Shown here: piece by piece, positions 36,068-44,461 of the stretch
Numbering within the stretch: position 1 is the stretch's first letter
Layout of the letters: each line of letters begins with the position of its first letter
Origin: Desulfopila aestuarii DSM 18488
GTDB taxonomy: Bacteria; Desulfobacterota; Desulfobulbia; Desulfobulbales; Desulfocapsaceae
Assembly: GCF_900143695.1 (NCBI RefSeq)
Contig: NZ_FRFE01000031.1
Coordinates: 1 to 60,912 of the forward strand
Direction: 5' to 3'
DNA: 60,912 nt
Notes under the pieces: model-generated
The model's database searches: none
Told to the model about the DNA's origin: nothing
What the model saw: only the letters and a program-made list of their open reading frames with translations
Made by a program: the position numbers and the translations under genes

Positions 36068-37896
36068 GCTGCGCCAACCCCCTCAAACATATCCCCGCCT
36101 TGGCGGCATCCCATCTCAAGCATGAGTGGATCCTGACGTTTTGCCTGGTCATCGCCCTGGCGGCGGTCATCGCTCCGCTGCTCGTACTCCTTGGCTTGAA
36201 ATACGGCACAATCCAGACCCTGCGCGAGCGGCTGGTGGAGGATCCCATCTTTCGTGAGATCAGGCCATCCCAGACCCGTGAGTTTTCCCCTCAATGGTTC
36301 GACGAGCTGCAGTCATGGCCGGGTATCGGCTTTGTCACCCCCACCATTCTGCCGCTGTCATCGGTGATCTCGGTGGTGGCGAGCGGTGGCAGGAACAGTG
36401 AACTCTTTGATCTGATCCCGACCGCCGCCGGTGACCCGCTGCTGCTGGAAAATGGCGGCGTCGTGCCGACTGACGGTGAGGTGGTGCTCTCGGCGGAGGC
36501 GGCCAGGCGCAGCGCGGTGGCCCCAGGCGATGAGATCACAGTGAAGGTGACCCGCTCTCGTGGCGGCCGCCCTGAACATGTCGAGGAGAGGCTTCGCGTG
36601 GTCTCCATACTCAGCCCTCGCGCCGGATCCCTGGCGCGGGTCTATGCGCCACTGGCCTTCGTGCTGGATGTGGAAGGGTACAAGGAAGGCTATGCGGCCC
36701 CGTCCCGAGGCTGGCCGGGGGACACGCCGCAGCCCTACCCGAGCTTCGACGGCGCCCTCTTGCTGATGCCAAAACCCATGCTGCCCATCGCCCGTTCGGG
36801 ACTGATTATCAACACCGGCTTCGGCCGGATCGTCGATGGCTCGGCAAAGGATGCCGCGGAATTGCTCGGCTTTCCGGTACCCGAGGAGTTGACCGTCTAC
36901 AATCTGCTTGCACCGGGTGCACCGGTGACGATAACCAACCTGCGCGCCATCGAGCAGAAACTGCGCGGGCAGACCGGCGTGCTTCTCCCCTATGTCCGTG
37001 GGCTCGATATGGCGGTGGACGGCAGCCGGACTGCGCCCATCGGCCTCTCTATCGACGAGAGGCAGGCCGAACTGCTCGGCATTCACTCGACCCCCTGGGG
37101 ACGATTTGGCGGAACATTGCCGGAAAACGGTCAGCTTGTCCATGTCCTCTGGCCCGCGGCCACGCCAACTACGGCGACAGAGATTGCGGTTCGGGCAGTC
37201 GGGGTCGCTGAGCTCGATTTTCCGCTGCGCGTCGCTGGTTCGACCTCCCTGTCCCGGCCAGTGGTGCCTGTCGAGCTCCTGGGGGTGTTGCGGACCGCAA
37301 CCCAGCGACCGATTGTTTTCAACCCCGCAACAGATCATTTCGAGATGGCGCGCGGCGGATACCGGGGATTTCGATTGTACGCCCGGTCCATTGACGATGT
37401 GCCCGCGCTCTACCACAGGCTGAAAAGCGAGGGCATCGAAGTGATCGCCGAAGTGGAGGCCATCGAACGGATCCAGGTGCTGGATCGCGGGCTGAGCCGG
37501 CTCTTCTGGCTTATCGCGCTGCTTGGCCTTTTTGGCTCCACAGCCGTACTGGTATCAAGCCTCTATGCCGCGGTGGAGCGGAGGCGACGGGATCTCGGGG
37601 TGTTGCGGTTGCTGGGCTTTGCCCGGCGCCATGTCTTTTTCTTCCCCATCGCCCAGGGCATCATGATTGCCGCTCTGGGACTAATGCTCGGCTTTGGCGG
37701 CTATGCTGCCCTGGCGCAGGTGATCAATCATGCCTTTGCCAGTGAACTCGCCCCTGGCGAGGCGTTCTGCACCCTGCCGGCACAGTATCTCCCCATTTTC
37801 TGTCTGGCTACCCTGGTGCTGGCCACCCTGGCCTCGCTGGTGGCGGCCTGGCGGGCAACCGGCATCGACCCTGCGGAGGTTATTCGTGAACAGTGA
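36064..37896 (+). CDS. FtsX/MacB-type ABC permease (TagS-like)
   Basis: A 610-residue permease with one N-terminal membrane helix (about residues 25-48), a very large periplasmic domain of about 420 residues and three C-terminal helices (about 475-500, 530-560 and 575-600) typical of FtsX. The region before the last helices (VERRRRDLGVLRLLGFARRHV, about residues 505-525) is the usual coupling segment. It fits TagS, the mechanotransmission-type partner of TagT. Confidence 0.88.
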   Translation: MSCANPLKHIPALAASHLKHEWILTFCLVIALAAVIAPLLVLLGLKYGTIQTLRERLVEDPIFREIRPSQTREFSPQWFDELQSWPGIGFVTPTILPLSSVISVVASGGRNSELFDLIPTAAGDPLLLENGGVVPTDGEVVLSAEAARRSAVAPGDEITVKVTRSRGGRPEHVEERLRVVSILSPRAGSLARVYAPLAFVLDVEGYKEGYAAPSRGWPGDTPQPYPSFDGALLLMPKPMLPIARSGLIINTGFGRIVDGSAKDAAELLGFPVPEELTVYNLLAPGAPVTITNLRAIEQKLRGQTGVLLPYVRGLDMAVDGSRTAPIGLSIDERQAELLGIHSTPWGRFGGTLPENGQLVHVLWPAATPTTATEIAVRAVGVAELDFPLRVAGSTSLSRPVVPVELLGVLRTATQRPIVFNPATDHFEMARGGYRGFRLYARSIDDVPALYHRLKSEGIEVIAEVEAIERIQVLDRGLSRLFWLIALLGLFGSTAVLVSSLYAAVERRRRDLGVLRLLGFARRHVFFFPIAQGIMIAALGLMLGFGGYAALAQVINHAFASELAPGEAFCTLPAQYLPIFCLATLVLATLASLVAAWRATGIDPAEVIREQ

Positions 37897-39595
37897 TGGA
37901 ATTTCAGGCTGGAATCTTTGGGTTGTGCGCGTGGCGGTCATCGTCGCACTGACCCTGCCCTGTCCGCTCCTTTTGCCCGTTCGTGCCTGGGCCGAGCCGC
38001 CACCGCAGACGGTGTACAACCCGAAACCGGCGGAAGGCGACCTGATCCTGCCCATGCCTGGCGAGGCGGAGATGGTCTTTCGCCGGGTGCAGGTACCGGG
38101 CAGTGGTTTCTGGGGGGATAGAAGCCGCATCATCCAGATCGGCGATGGCGCCGGGTCCATCTTCGAGGGGCTGCAGCGGACCCAGATAAGCGGCTCGTTT
38201 CCAACTGCTGACGGCAAGGTCTGGGAGATTGTTCTGGGCAAATACGAGGTGACCTGCGGCCAGTATATAGCGGTCATGGGGATGGATGCCCTGCTCGCCG
38301 CCAGTGGCGATCCGGAGGTGCAGAAGCTGCCAACCTTGGAGGGCCGTGCGCAGCGCGACGCCTTGATGCGGCCGCTTGCCTATGTCAGCCATGGCGATCT
38401 GCTGGAATTTGTCCGGCGCTATAACCAGTGGCTGTTCGATGCCGCCCACCCCGAGCGGCTCGAGGCCATGCCGCGGATCGACGGCGCCCCCGGTTTTCTA
38501 CGTCTGCCGGCAGAAGATGAATGGGAATATGTGGCTCGAGGAGGACTGCCGGCCATCGAAGGCGGAACTTTCGACAACGGGCTGCCGTTTCCCGCCGCCG
38601 AAGCCAGCGAATACGCCTGGCATCTCGGCAACGCCAAGCACCAGTTGCGGCCCGTGGGCCTTCGTAAGCCCGATGGGCTGGGTTTTCACGATCTATTTGG
38701 CAATGTCCAGGAAATGACCTCCGGTCTCTTCAGGCCTGAAATCTGGCAGGGCAAGCCCGGTGGGGTGGCGGTACGGGGAGGCAGCGTGTCGAGCCCGCCA
38801 GCTGAGCTGCGCAGCGCGTTCAGGGCCGAGCTCGATGTCTATGCCTGGAATGTGGATGAGAAAACGGTCGAGGAGCGGCGCTCGTTCAATACCGGGGCCA
38901 GGCTGGCCATCGGTGCCAACGTGGTGGTCACCTCGGCCCAGCGCGCCGAGATAGAAAAGGAATACGAGGCCTACCGTCAGGAGCTGCGCCGCACCACCCC
39001 GGTCGGCCGGACTCTTGACAACCTGGTGGCCCAGGCCTCGGTCCAGCTGGGCGATGTCGACCCGATACTCGCCCGGCTGATCCAGGAGAATGAAAACCTC
39101 AGGGAGCCGTTGACGGCGGTGCAGGCCTCTCTTGAAAAAGCCAGGGAGCGGCTGGAGCTGGCCCAGCGTGAGAGTGCCCGCAGCCTGGCCCAGGACGCCG
39201 CCCGCAACGGGGTAAACCTCTCCGTTTATCTGTCGCGGCTGCAGCGGCTGGAAGCCACCTTGAAAACCGCGCAGGAGCTGGCGGCGGTATCCGCCCGCTA
39301 CCAGGAGCAGGTCACAGCGGTGGAGAAGTCGGTAGCCGAGCTGACAACCGCGCTCAAGGCGCAGCTGGAGGGCTATCGTGACAAGGTGGCGAGTCTGGGA
39401 GACTACGAAAAAGGGTATATCGAGTATGCCTTCGCGCAGCTCGGGGGTCGGGAGATGACCGCCCGGGAGCGGGCTGTCATGGAGTTATTGCAGCTGCATG
39501 TCCAGGACTTCGCCGAGAAGCGTCATGCTGAGGCAGAGGTCTGGCTTGAGGCGTTCAGGAAGCGGTTTGACGGGTTTTCGGACTCGTCGACATGA
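37886..39595 (+). CDS. Exported FGE-sulfatase-fold protein with coiled-coil tail (TagR-like)
   Basis: A protein of about 569 residues starting at GTG 37886 (GGAGG six bases upstream), overlapping the permease by 11 bp. It has a signal peptide ending RAWA, a formylglycine-generating-enzyme-type fold (GKYEVTCGQYIAVMG, FLRLPAEDEWEYVARGG, GFHDLFGNVQEMTS, VRGGSVSS) and a C-terminal coiled coil from about residue 340. In T6SS the periplasmic TagR has this fold and promotes PpkA activation. The added coiled coil is unusual and may contact the lipoproteins or peptidoglycan. Confidence 0.85.
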   Translation: MNSDGISGWNLWVVRVAVIVALTLPCPLLLPVRAWAEPPPQTVYNPKPAEGDLILPMPGEAEMVFRRVQVPGSGFWGDRSRIIQIGDGAGSIFEGLQRTQISGSFPTADGKVWEIVLGKYEVTCGQYIAVMGMDALLAASGDPEVQKLPTLEGRAQRDALMRPLAYVSHGDLLEFVRRYNQWLFDAAHPERLEAMPRIDGAPGFLRLPAEDEWEYVARGGLPAIEGGTFDNGLPFPAAEASEYAWHLGNAKHQLRPVGLRKPDGLGFHDLFGNVQEMTSGLFRPEIWQGKPGGVAVRGGSVSSPPAELRSAFRAELDVYAWNVDEKTVEERRSFNTGARLAIGANVVVTSAQRAEIEKEYEAYRQELRRTTPVGRTLDNLVAQASVQLGDVDPILARLIQENENLREPLTAVQASLEKARERLELAQRESARSLAQDAARNGVNLSVYLSRLQRLEATLKTAQELAAVSARYQEQVTAVEKSVAELTTALKAQLEGYRDKVASLGDYEKGYIEYAFAQLGGREMTARERAVMELLQLHVQDFAEKRHAEAEVWLEAFRKRFDGFSDSST

Positions 39596-39620
39596 TGAAA
39601 TCACGGGAGGGAAAAAGAGT

Positions 39621-40265
39621 ATGAAAATCACGAGAACGATTATTTTGCTGGTGCTGGTCTGTGCGCTGGTCCCCGGATGCGCCGGAATGTCCGATCAGAA
39701 TCGCACGAAGACCGAAGGTACGGCCATTGGCGCGGTTGCCGGAGGCCTGCTGGGTCTGGTTGTCGGCGGTGAGAAGGGGGCGGCCATCGGCGCCCTGGCC
39801 GGCGCCGGCGTCGGTTTTCTGGTCGGTAATGAGGTTGCCAAGCGCAAGCAGGCCTACGCCAGCAGCGAGGATTTCCTTGATGCCGAGATTGCCAGCACCC
39901 AGGAGTTCAACGCCACCACCCTGGCCTACAATAAGAAAATGGCCAAGGACATTGCCGCTCTTGAAAAGGAGTCGAAAAGCCTGCGGTCGAAATATGACAA
40001 GGGCAAGGTGGAGAAGAGTTCACTGGTTGCAAAAAGCGAGGCGCTGCAGAAACGGATTGACGAAAACGCCAAACTGGAAAAGACCCTGGCCGAGGAGCTT
40101 GAGGTCCAGACCGCGATTCTTGCCCAGGAGCGCAAAGGACGTCCTGCTGATGACCAGTATATCGCCCGCCTGGAGAAAGAGGTGAAAACCCTGCAGAAAA
40201 ACCTGGAAACCCTGCGCGAGGGCAGCACCCAGCTCGCCAGCATCGATCAGAGGCTTTCGGTATGA
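39621..40265 (+). CDS. Glycine-zipper lipoprotein with coiled coil
   Basis: A 214-residue lipoprotein (lipobox ALVPGC) with a glycine-zipper membrane segment (GTAIGAVAGGLLGLVVGG...GALAGAGVGFLVGNEVA) and a long coiled coil (residues about 90-205). GGGAGG precedes the ATG at 39621. It overlaps the next lipoprotein by 4 bp. Its place beside the TagR-like gene suggests an outer-membrane or trans-envelope partner in the position of TagQ, although it is not similar to TagQ by eye. Confidence 0.75.
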   Translation: MKITRTIILLVLVCALVPGCAGMSDQNRTKTEGTAIGAVAGGLLGLVVGGEKGAAIGALAGAGVGFLVGNEVAKRKQAYASSEDFLDAEIASTQEFNATTLAYNKKMAKDIAALEKESKSLRSKYDKGKVEKSSLVAKSEALQKRIDENAKLEKTLAEELEVQTAILAQERKGRPADDQYIARLEKEVKTLQKNLETLREGSTQLASIDQRLSV

Positions 40266-40807
40266 ACAGGCAGACTGTGGTGCTGATGATGCTGGTTGCC
40301 GGTCTGCTTGGCGGCTGCGCCTCTGGAGATCAGGACCCCCGGAGTGGCGGGCTGCTTGGCGGCATTTCCGGGTTGAGCAGCGGGGCCTACGAGAATCGGG
40401 TCAAGGAGCGTGAGGCCCGCCTGCAGCAGCTGCGGGCCACCCAGAGTCAGCTGGATGCCGAGAAGGGACAGCTGGAGGCCCAGAAGTCGACGGCTCAGGC
40501 CCAGCTCGACAAGGATCAGGCGCGGGTGAAGGCCATGCAGTCGGAGATAGCTGCCCTGGACAAGAAGACCAAAAGCCTCGCTGCCATGGAAGGCACTGAC
40601 AAGCAGGCCGTTGCCGACCTGCAGAAACGGGTCAGCGACCTCAAGGGCAAGATGAACCGGCAGGCGTCTTCCCTGGATGATCTGGAAGGCAGCGGCCTGG
40701 GCGATGAGGATCTGGATCTGCGCCGTACTCAGCTCGAAAAGCAGCGCGATGCCCTGCGCAAGGAATACGAACTGCTCATGAAGATGCAGATGGAGCTGGC
40801 TCAGTGA
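40262..40807 (+). CDS. Coiled-coil lipoprotein
   Basis: A 181-residue lipoprotein (lipobox GLLGGC) that is almost entirely coiled coil (REARLQQLRATQSQLDAEK... to the end). It overlaps the glycine-zipper lipoprotein and the S41 protease gene. Two adjacent lipoproteins with coiled coils next to a coiled-coil TagR-like protein suggest they assemble together in the periplasm. Confidence 0.75.
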   Translation: MNRQTVVLMMLVAGLLGGCASGDQDPRSGGLLGGISGLSSGAYENRVKEREARLQQLRATQSQLDAEKGQLEAQKSTAQAQLDKDQARVKAMQSEIAALDKKTKSLAAMEGTDKQAVADLQKRVSDLKGKMNRQASSLDDLEGSGLGDEDLDLRRTQLEKQRDALRKEYELLMKMQMELAQ

Positions 40808-41910
40808 GAATTGCGGTCGTCTTGTGGATTTTTGCGGTGATGGCAGCCTTGCCGTTTCCCGCAGAGGCCAAGGCCGCACCACTGGAGGAGATCCGCAGGA
40901 TTCTGCTGAGCGAGGCTCTGGAGCCGCCGCCCCCTGCGGTCCTGGAGTCACTGGAAGAGGCAGGGTTGCAGGCGTTTCTTAAGCAGTTCGACCCCTATGC
41001 GCGCTATTTCCCGGCCCGAGACTACCAGTCTCCCGTGTCCGGGCGCGAGGCCTGGATCGGCATCGGTGCGGAACTGGTCGAGCGCGATGGCGAAATCCAC
41101 CTCTCGGTCTACCGGGGCGGCGCGGCGGACATGGCGGGCATACCCGACCGATCGAAGCTGCTTGAAGTCGACGGCCGCAGCGTGGCCGGGCTGGGTGCCC
41201 AGGCCGTGGCGTCCCTGCTCAGGGGTGAAGAGGACACCGTCGTGCGTCTAGTCCTGACCCGGCCCGGCGGTGAGCGGCTTGACGTCGGGATCGTGCGCGA
41301 GGCCTTCAAGCCTCTCGACGTGGAGCCCGTTCCGCCGGGGGACCGGCAGATCCTGCGCATCCGCGAATTCGTGGCCGGGATGACCAGGCCCGCACTGCAG
41401 GCCACCATCGATTTTCTGGCCCGCAGAGGCGCGGCAAAGGACGGGCCGCTCATCATCGATCTGCGCGACGCCATGGGCGGCGATCTGTACGAGGCCTTTG
41501 ACATGGCGGGCATGTTTCTGCCTGCGGGCACGCTTCTGGGAACTATCCAGGGGCGCGGCGAGGAGGTTCGCGAAGTGCGGACCTCTTCCGGGGAGAAATA
41601 CCGCATGCCCCTGGCTCTCATCGTCGGCCCGGACACGGCCAGTTCCGCCGAAATCTTCGCCGGGGCCCTGCACCAGCAGGGCCGGGCCACGCTGGTGGGC
41701 CGGCGCACCTACGGCAAATGCAGCTCCCAGACCGACGCCCGCCTGTCCGACGGCTCGGTGCTGCGCTACACCAACCGCGACGTGCTGCTTCCGGGTGGGG
41801 GATCCTGTTCGGGAGCGGGGCTCGTGCCGGACAGAGAAGTTTCTGACGCGGAGCTGCTTGATCTGGCAAGGCTGGTGAGAGTGGTGGACGACATCCTAGC
41901 CGGCAAGTGA
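40804..41910 (+). CDS. Exported S41 carboxy-terminal processing protease with PDZ domain
   Basis: A 368-residue exported protease: signal peptide ending AEA, a short N-terminal domain, a PDZ domain (AWIGIGAELVERDGEIHLS...IPDRSKLLEVDGRSV, about residues 79-127) and an S41 core with nucleophile Ser in TASSAEIF (about residue 280) and Lys in YGKCSSQ (about residue 305). The GTG start overlaps the upstream stop as GTGA. Such proteases cut substrates at unstructured C-termini; here it may process components of the envelope complex. Confidence 0.88.
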   Translation: MRIAVVLWIFAVMAALPFPAEAKAAPLEEIRRILLSEALEPPPPAVLESLEEAGLQAFLKQFDPYARYFPARDYQSPVSGREAWIGIGAELVERDGEIHLSVYRGGAADMAGIPDRSKLLEVDGRSVAGLGAQAVASLLRGEEDTVVRLVLTRPGGERLDVGIVREAFKPLDVEPVPPGDRQILRIREFVAGMTRPALQATIDFLARRGAAKDGPLIIDLRDAMGGDLYEAFDMAGMFLPAGTLLGTIQGRGEEVREVRTSSGEKYRMPLALIVGPDTASSAEIFAGALHQQGRATLVGRRTYGKCSSQTDARLSDGSVLRYTNRDVLLPGGGSCSGAGLVPDREVSDAELLDLARLVRVVDDILAGK

Positions 41911-42016
41911 TCAGGCAGGAAAAAGAGGCTCGCGGGACGACTCTAACGTCACGATGTGCCTAAAACAGGCCCTGTCGTTTTCGCTGAGAACCTGGCGCTT
42001 TGAACACGGAGGCATA

Positions 42017-42727
42017 ATGAACCGTTGGCTCTCCATAGTGACATTTTTCCTGATTTTTGCATTCCCCGCACTTGCCTCCGAACCGGCCCACGACACGTTG
42101 CCGCCGGAACTCGTCCGCCTGCGGGACGAAGGCGGGCTTACGGTCCGTGCCCTGTGGGCCTGGAAGCTGGTACCCGAATCCACCGCGGGGGTGGCCATGG
42201 AATTCCGTGTCCTGGGCCTTGATCTCATTTCCGCCGACAGGGCGCAGCTCGCCGCCTGGCTGGGGCAGGCGGACGCGGGGCAGCTTGCCCTGAGCGGAAC
42301 GCAGCGCGATGTTCTCGGACAGCTGATCAGCCGCATGGATGAAGGCTTGCCCTCGGGTGAACAGACCGTTTCCGATCTGTCCGTTGCCCCCGAACCTGCC
42401 GCTGCCGACGACAAAGGCGAGGCCAAGGATCTCGGCGAAATGATCAGGGAGCTTGGCGCTCAGGCTGAAGGCGGCGATCCCAGGGCCAAGGTCAGCCTGG
42501 CTCTTGCGGTCCGGGTCGGTGTTGACGGACCGCCTGATCCGGCCCGGTCCGTGGCCCTGCTCGAGGACGCCGCCGCAGCGGGGGATGCCGATGCCATGGC
42601 ACTTTTGGCCGATGAATACGAATCGGGCATTCTGGTTCCGTACGACCCGCAGAAGGCAAGAACCTTGCGTGAACAGGCCGCCAAGGCCGGATCGCAACTG
42701 GCGCGATGGGCTCTGGAGGAGAAATGA
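42017..42727 (+). CDS. Exported TVRAL-domain protein with Sel1-like repeats
   Basis: A 236-residue protein with signal peptide ending ALAS, a TVRAL domain (TVRALWAWKLVP at residues 42-53, GLDLISA at about 67-73) and two Sel1-like repeats at the C-terminus (EGGDPRAKVSLALAVRVG..., AGDADAMALLADEYESG). GGAGG precedes the ATG at 42017. It is the smallest of the four proteins sharing the TVRAL domain and overlaps the next gene by 4 bp. Sel1 repeats usually bind other proteins. Confidence 0.75.
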   Translation: MNRWLSIVTFFLIFAFPALASEPAHDTLPPELVRLRDEGGLTVRALWAWKLVPESTAGVAMEFRVLGLDLISADRAQLAAWLGQADAGQLALSGTQRDVLGQLISRMDEGLPSGEQTVSDLSVAPEPAAADDKGEAKDLGEMIRELGAQAEGGDPRAKVSLALAVRVGVDGPPDPARSVALLEDAAAAGDADAMALLADEYESGILVPYDPQKARTLREQAAKAGSQLARWALEEK

Positions 42728-44400
42728 CAACGCAAAAGACAATAAGGCCATTTCTGCTGCTCGGAATCTGCCTGCTGCTGGTCTTTCCAGGCGAACTTTC
42801 GGCCAATCAGCTCAAACAGCCCAGCCTGGTGGACGCCACGGTGGAGACGACCATAACGGAAGTCGAAAAGCTGTTTATCAAATATCCGGAACTTGTAATC
42901 CAGATCAGAACCAACATGGTCAGCGTTGCTCACAATCCCAAGGTCTTTGACGGCATGGTCAAGAGACTCAAAGACTTGAGCCGTACGCCGATCTTTCTCG
43001 ACAGCGCGTACACGCTGAAGGCTCTCCACGATATCATCAAGCTGACTGAGCCAGAAGAGAAGGCCGCCAGCGCGGCCGGTACGGCCGTGGGCTATCTTGG
43101 CAATGTGGTTGGCAATGTGGCGGTGGCCACGAAGATGGCGGGCAGTTCGGGCATCCTGACGCTGGGGGGCGGTTTTCTGCCCGGATTGGTGGTCAGCTTG
43201 TCGGCGAAAGCGGTGACAGAGATGACCACCGAGGCGGTCATGCTCTACTATGACCGGCAGAATGCAGCATTCAAGGAACGCTGGGCCGAGATCGAACTGC
43301 GGGAGAACGCCATTCGCGGCCTGCTCAGAGTCAACGATTTGCTCAAAGCCGGCAAGCTCAACGAGGCCCAGATGTATCTGACCAGGGTCCAAATATATCT
43401 CATCAAAAATTCTTTCCCAAAAGATGGCATCTACGAACAGATTGACCGCCTCACGGGCCTGATCAAAAAGGCCGAGGACAAGGCCTGGGCCAACCGGATC
43501 ATAGCGGAAGCCCGGGTCTCGTTTCAGCAGGCCTACCGCTGGGCCGTGCTGGGTCGCAATCTTAATGCCGCCAAGGGTCTGGTTCAGGAGGCCGTCACGG
43601 TCCTCCAGAGCGGTGTGTCGCGCGTTCCGGAATTGCAGGCCAACATCGACAAGTGTGAACGACTGCAAGCGTATATCGACGGCCTCATTGCCGAGGCTCC
43701 CCCTTTGGAAGCTGTAAGCGTCAGCGGTCCCGACAAGGTTGTCGCGGGAGAATCCTGCGAGTTTGAGCTTCGCGTCACCGGCGGCCTTCCGGACTATCAC
43801 CCCATCGAGATGAACGGTTACGCCCATGCCACTGGAGCGACCGTTTACTGGGAGGCACCCGCTGATCCGGGTGAAAAAAACCTGACTTTCCGCATCAGGG
43901 ACGACAAGGGACAGACCGCCGAAGCCGTCAAAAGCGTGGAAGTACTGGCGGTCAACGAGCCGCCGGAGGCTTCCGCGCCCCTGAACGAGGAAGATGCGAA
44001 GTTTCTGCATCTTGGCCAGGCAGGTCGAACGGATAATTTTGAGATAACGTTAACGGCTGTCGCAAAAGCATCATACTGGACAAAAGACAAGAAGGAAGAC
44101 GAAGAATATGTCGTTGTCGCCATTCGAGTGGTGAATATCTCGAATGAGGAAAAAAGCATTGGCGCAAACGATTTTCAGTGGGTTGACAGCCAAGGATATC
44201 GGAACGGAATAGAAAATTATTCAGGTGTAAAGACTGAAGAGTCTATGCCTGATACTTTTGGGGCGCAAACACTGTCCCCTGGAGATTCATTCGAAGGAAG
44301 TATGGTGTATTTGATTCCTAAAAGTATGAGCCGTGTTGAGTTTCACTATTTGAAGGGGTACTCGCTAAAGCCTGATTTGCAATTCTTGGTTCATAAATAA
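42724..44400 (+). CDS. Exported protein with hydrophobic hairpin and C-terminal DUF4352 domain
   Basis: About 558 residues: a signal peptide, an N-terminal helical domain, a hydrophobic Gly-rich stretch (AAGTAVGYLGNVVGN...LTLGGGFLPGLVVSL, about residues 115-165) able to enter a membrane, a helical middle, an Ig-like segment (SGPDKVVAGESCEFELRVTGG) and a C-terminal DUF4352-type beta domain (FEITLTAVAKASYW...EEYVVVAIRVVN). The last roughly 420 bp are clearly AT-richer than the rest, as if that domain was acquired separately. No TVRAL domain is present. Confidence 0.65.
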   Translation: MTTQKTIRPFLLLGICLLLVFPGELSANQLKQPSLVDATVETTITEVEKLFIKYPELVIQIRTNMVSVAHNPKVFDGMVKRLKDLSRTPIFLDSAYTLKALHDIIKLTEPEEKAASAAGTAVGYLGNVVGNVAVATKMAGSSGILTLGGGFLPGLVVSLSAKAVTEMTTEAVMLYYDRQNAAFKERWAEIELRENAIRGLLRVNDLLKAGKLNEAQMYLTRVQIYLIKNSFPKDGIYEQIDRLTGLIKKAEDKAWANRIIAEARVSFQQAYRWAVLGRNLNAAKGLVQEAVTVLQSGVSRVPELQANIDKCERLQAYIDGLIAEAPPLEAVSVSGPDKVVAGESCEFELRVTGGLPDYHPIEMNGYAHATGATVYWEAPADPGEKNLTFRIRDDKGQTAEAVKSVEVLAVNEPPEASAPLNEEDAKFLHLGQAGRTDNFEITLTAVAKASYWTKDKKEDEEYVVVAIRVVNISNEEKSIGANDFQWVDSQGYRNGIENYSGVKTEESMPDTFGAQTLSPGDSFEGSMVYLIPKSMSRVEFHYLKGYSLKPDLQFLVHK

Positions 44401-44461
44401 ATGGATTTTTTATGATAATTATGAAAAATGAAGGCTGCGAGCTGGTCTTTGGGGAGGAAGG

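Noticed and set aside
42460-44010. 516-residue minus-strand frame opposite the genes at 42-44 kb
   Set aside because: Antisense shadow of two overlapping plus-strand genes with clear signal peptides and ribosome sites.
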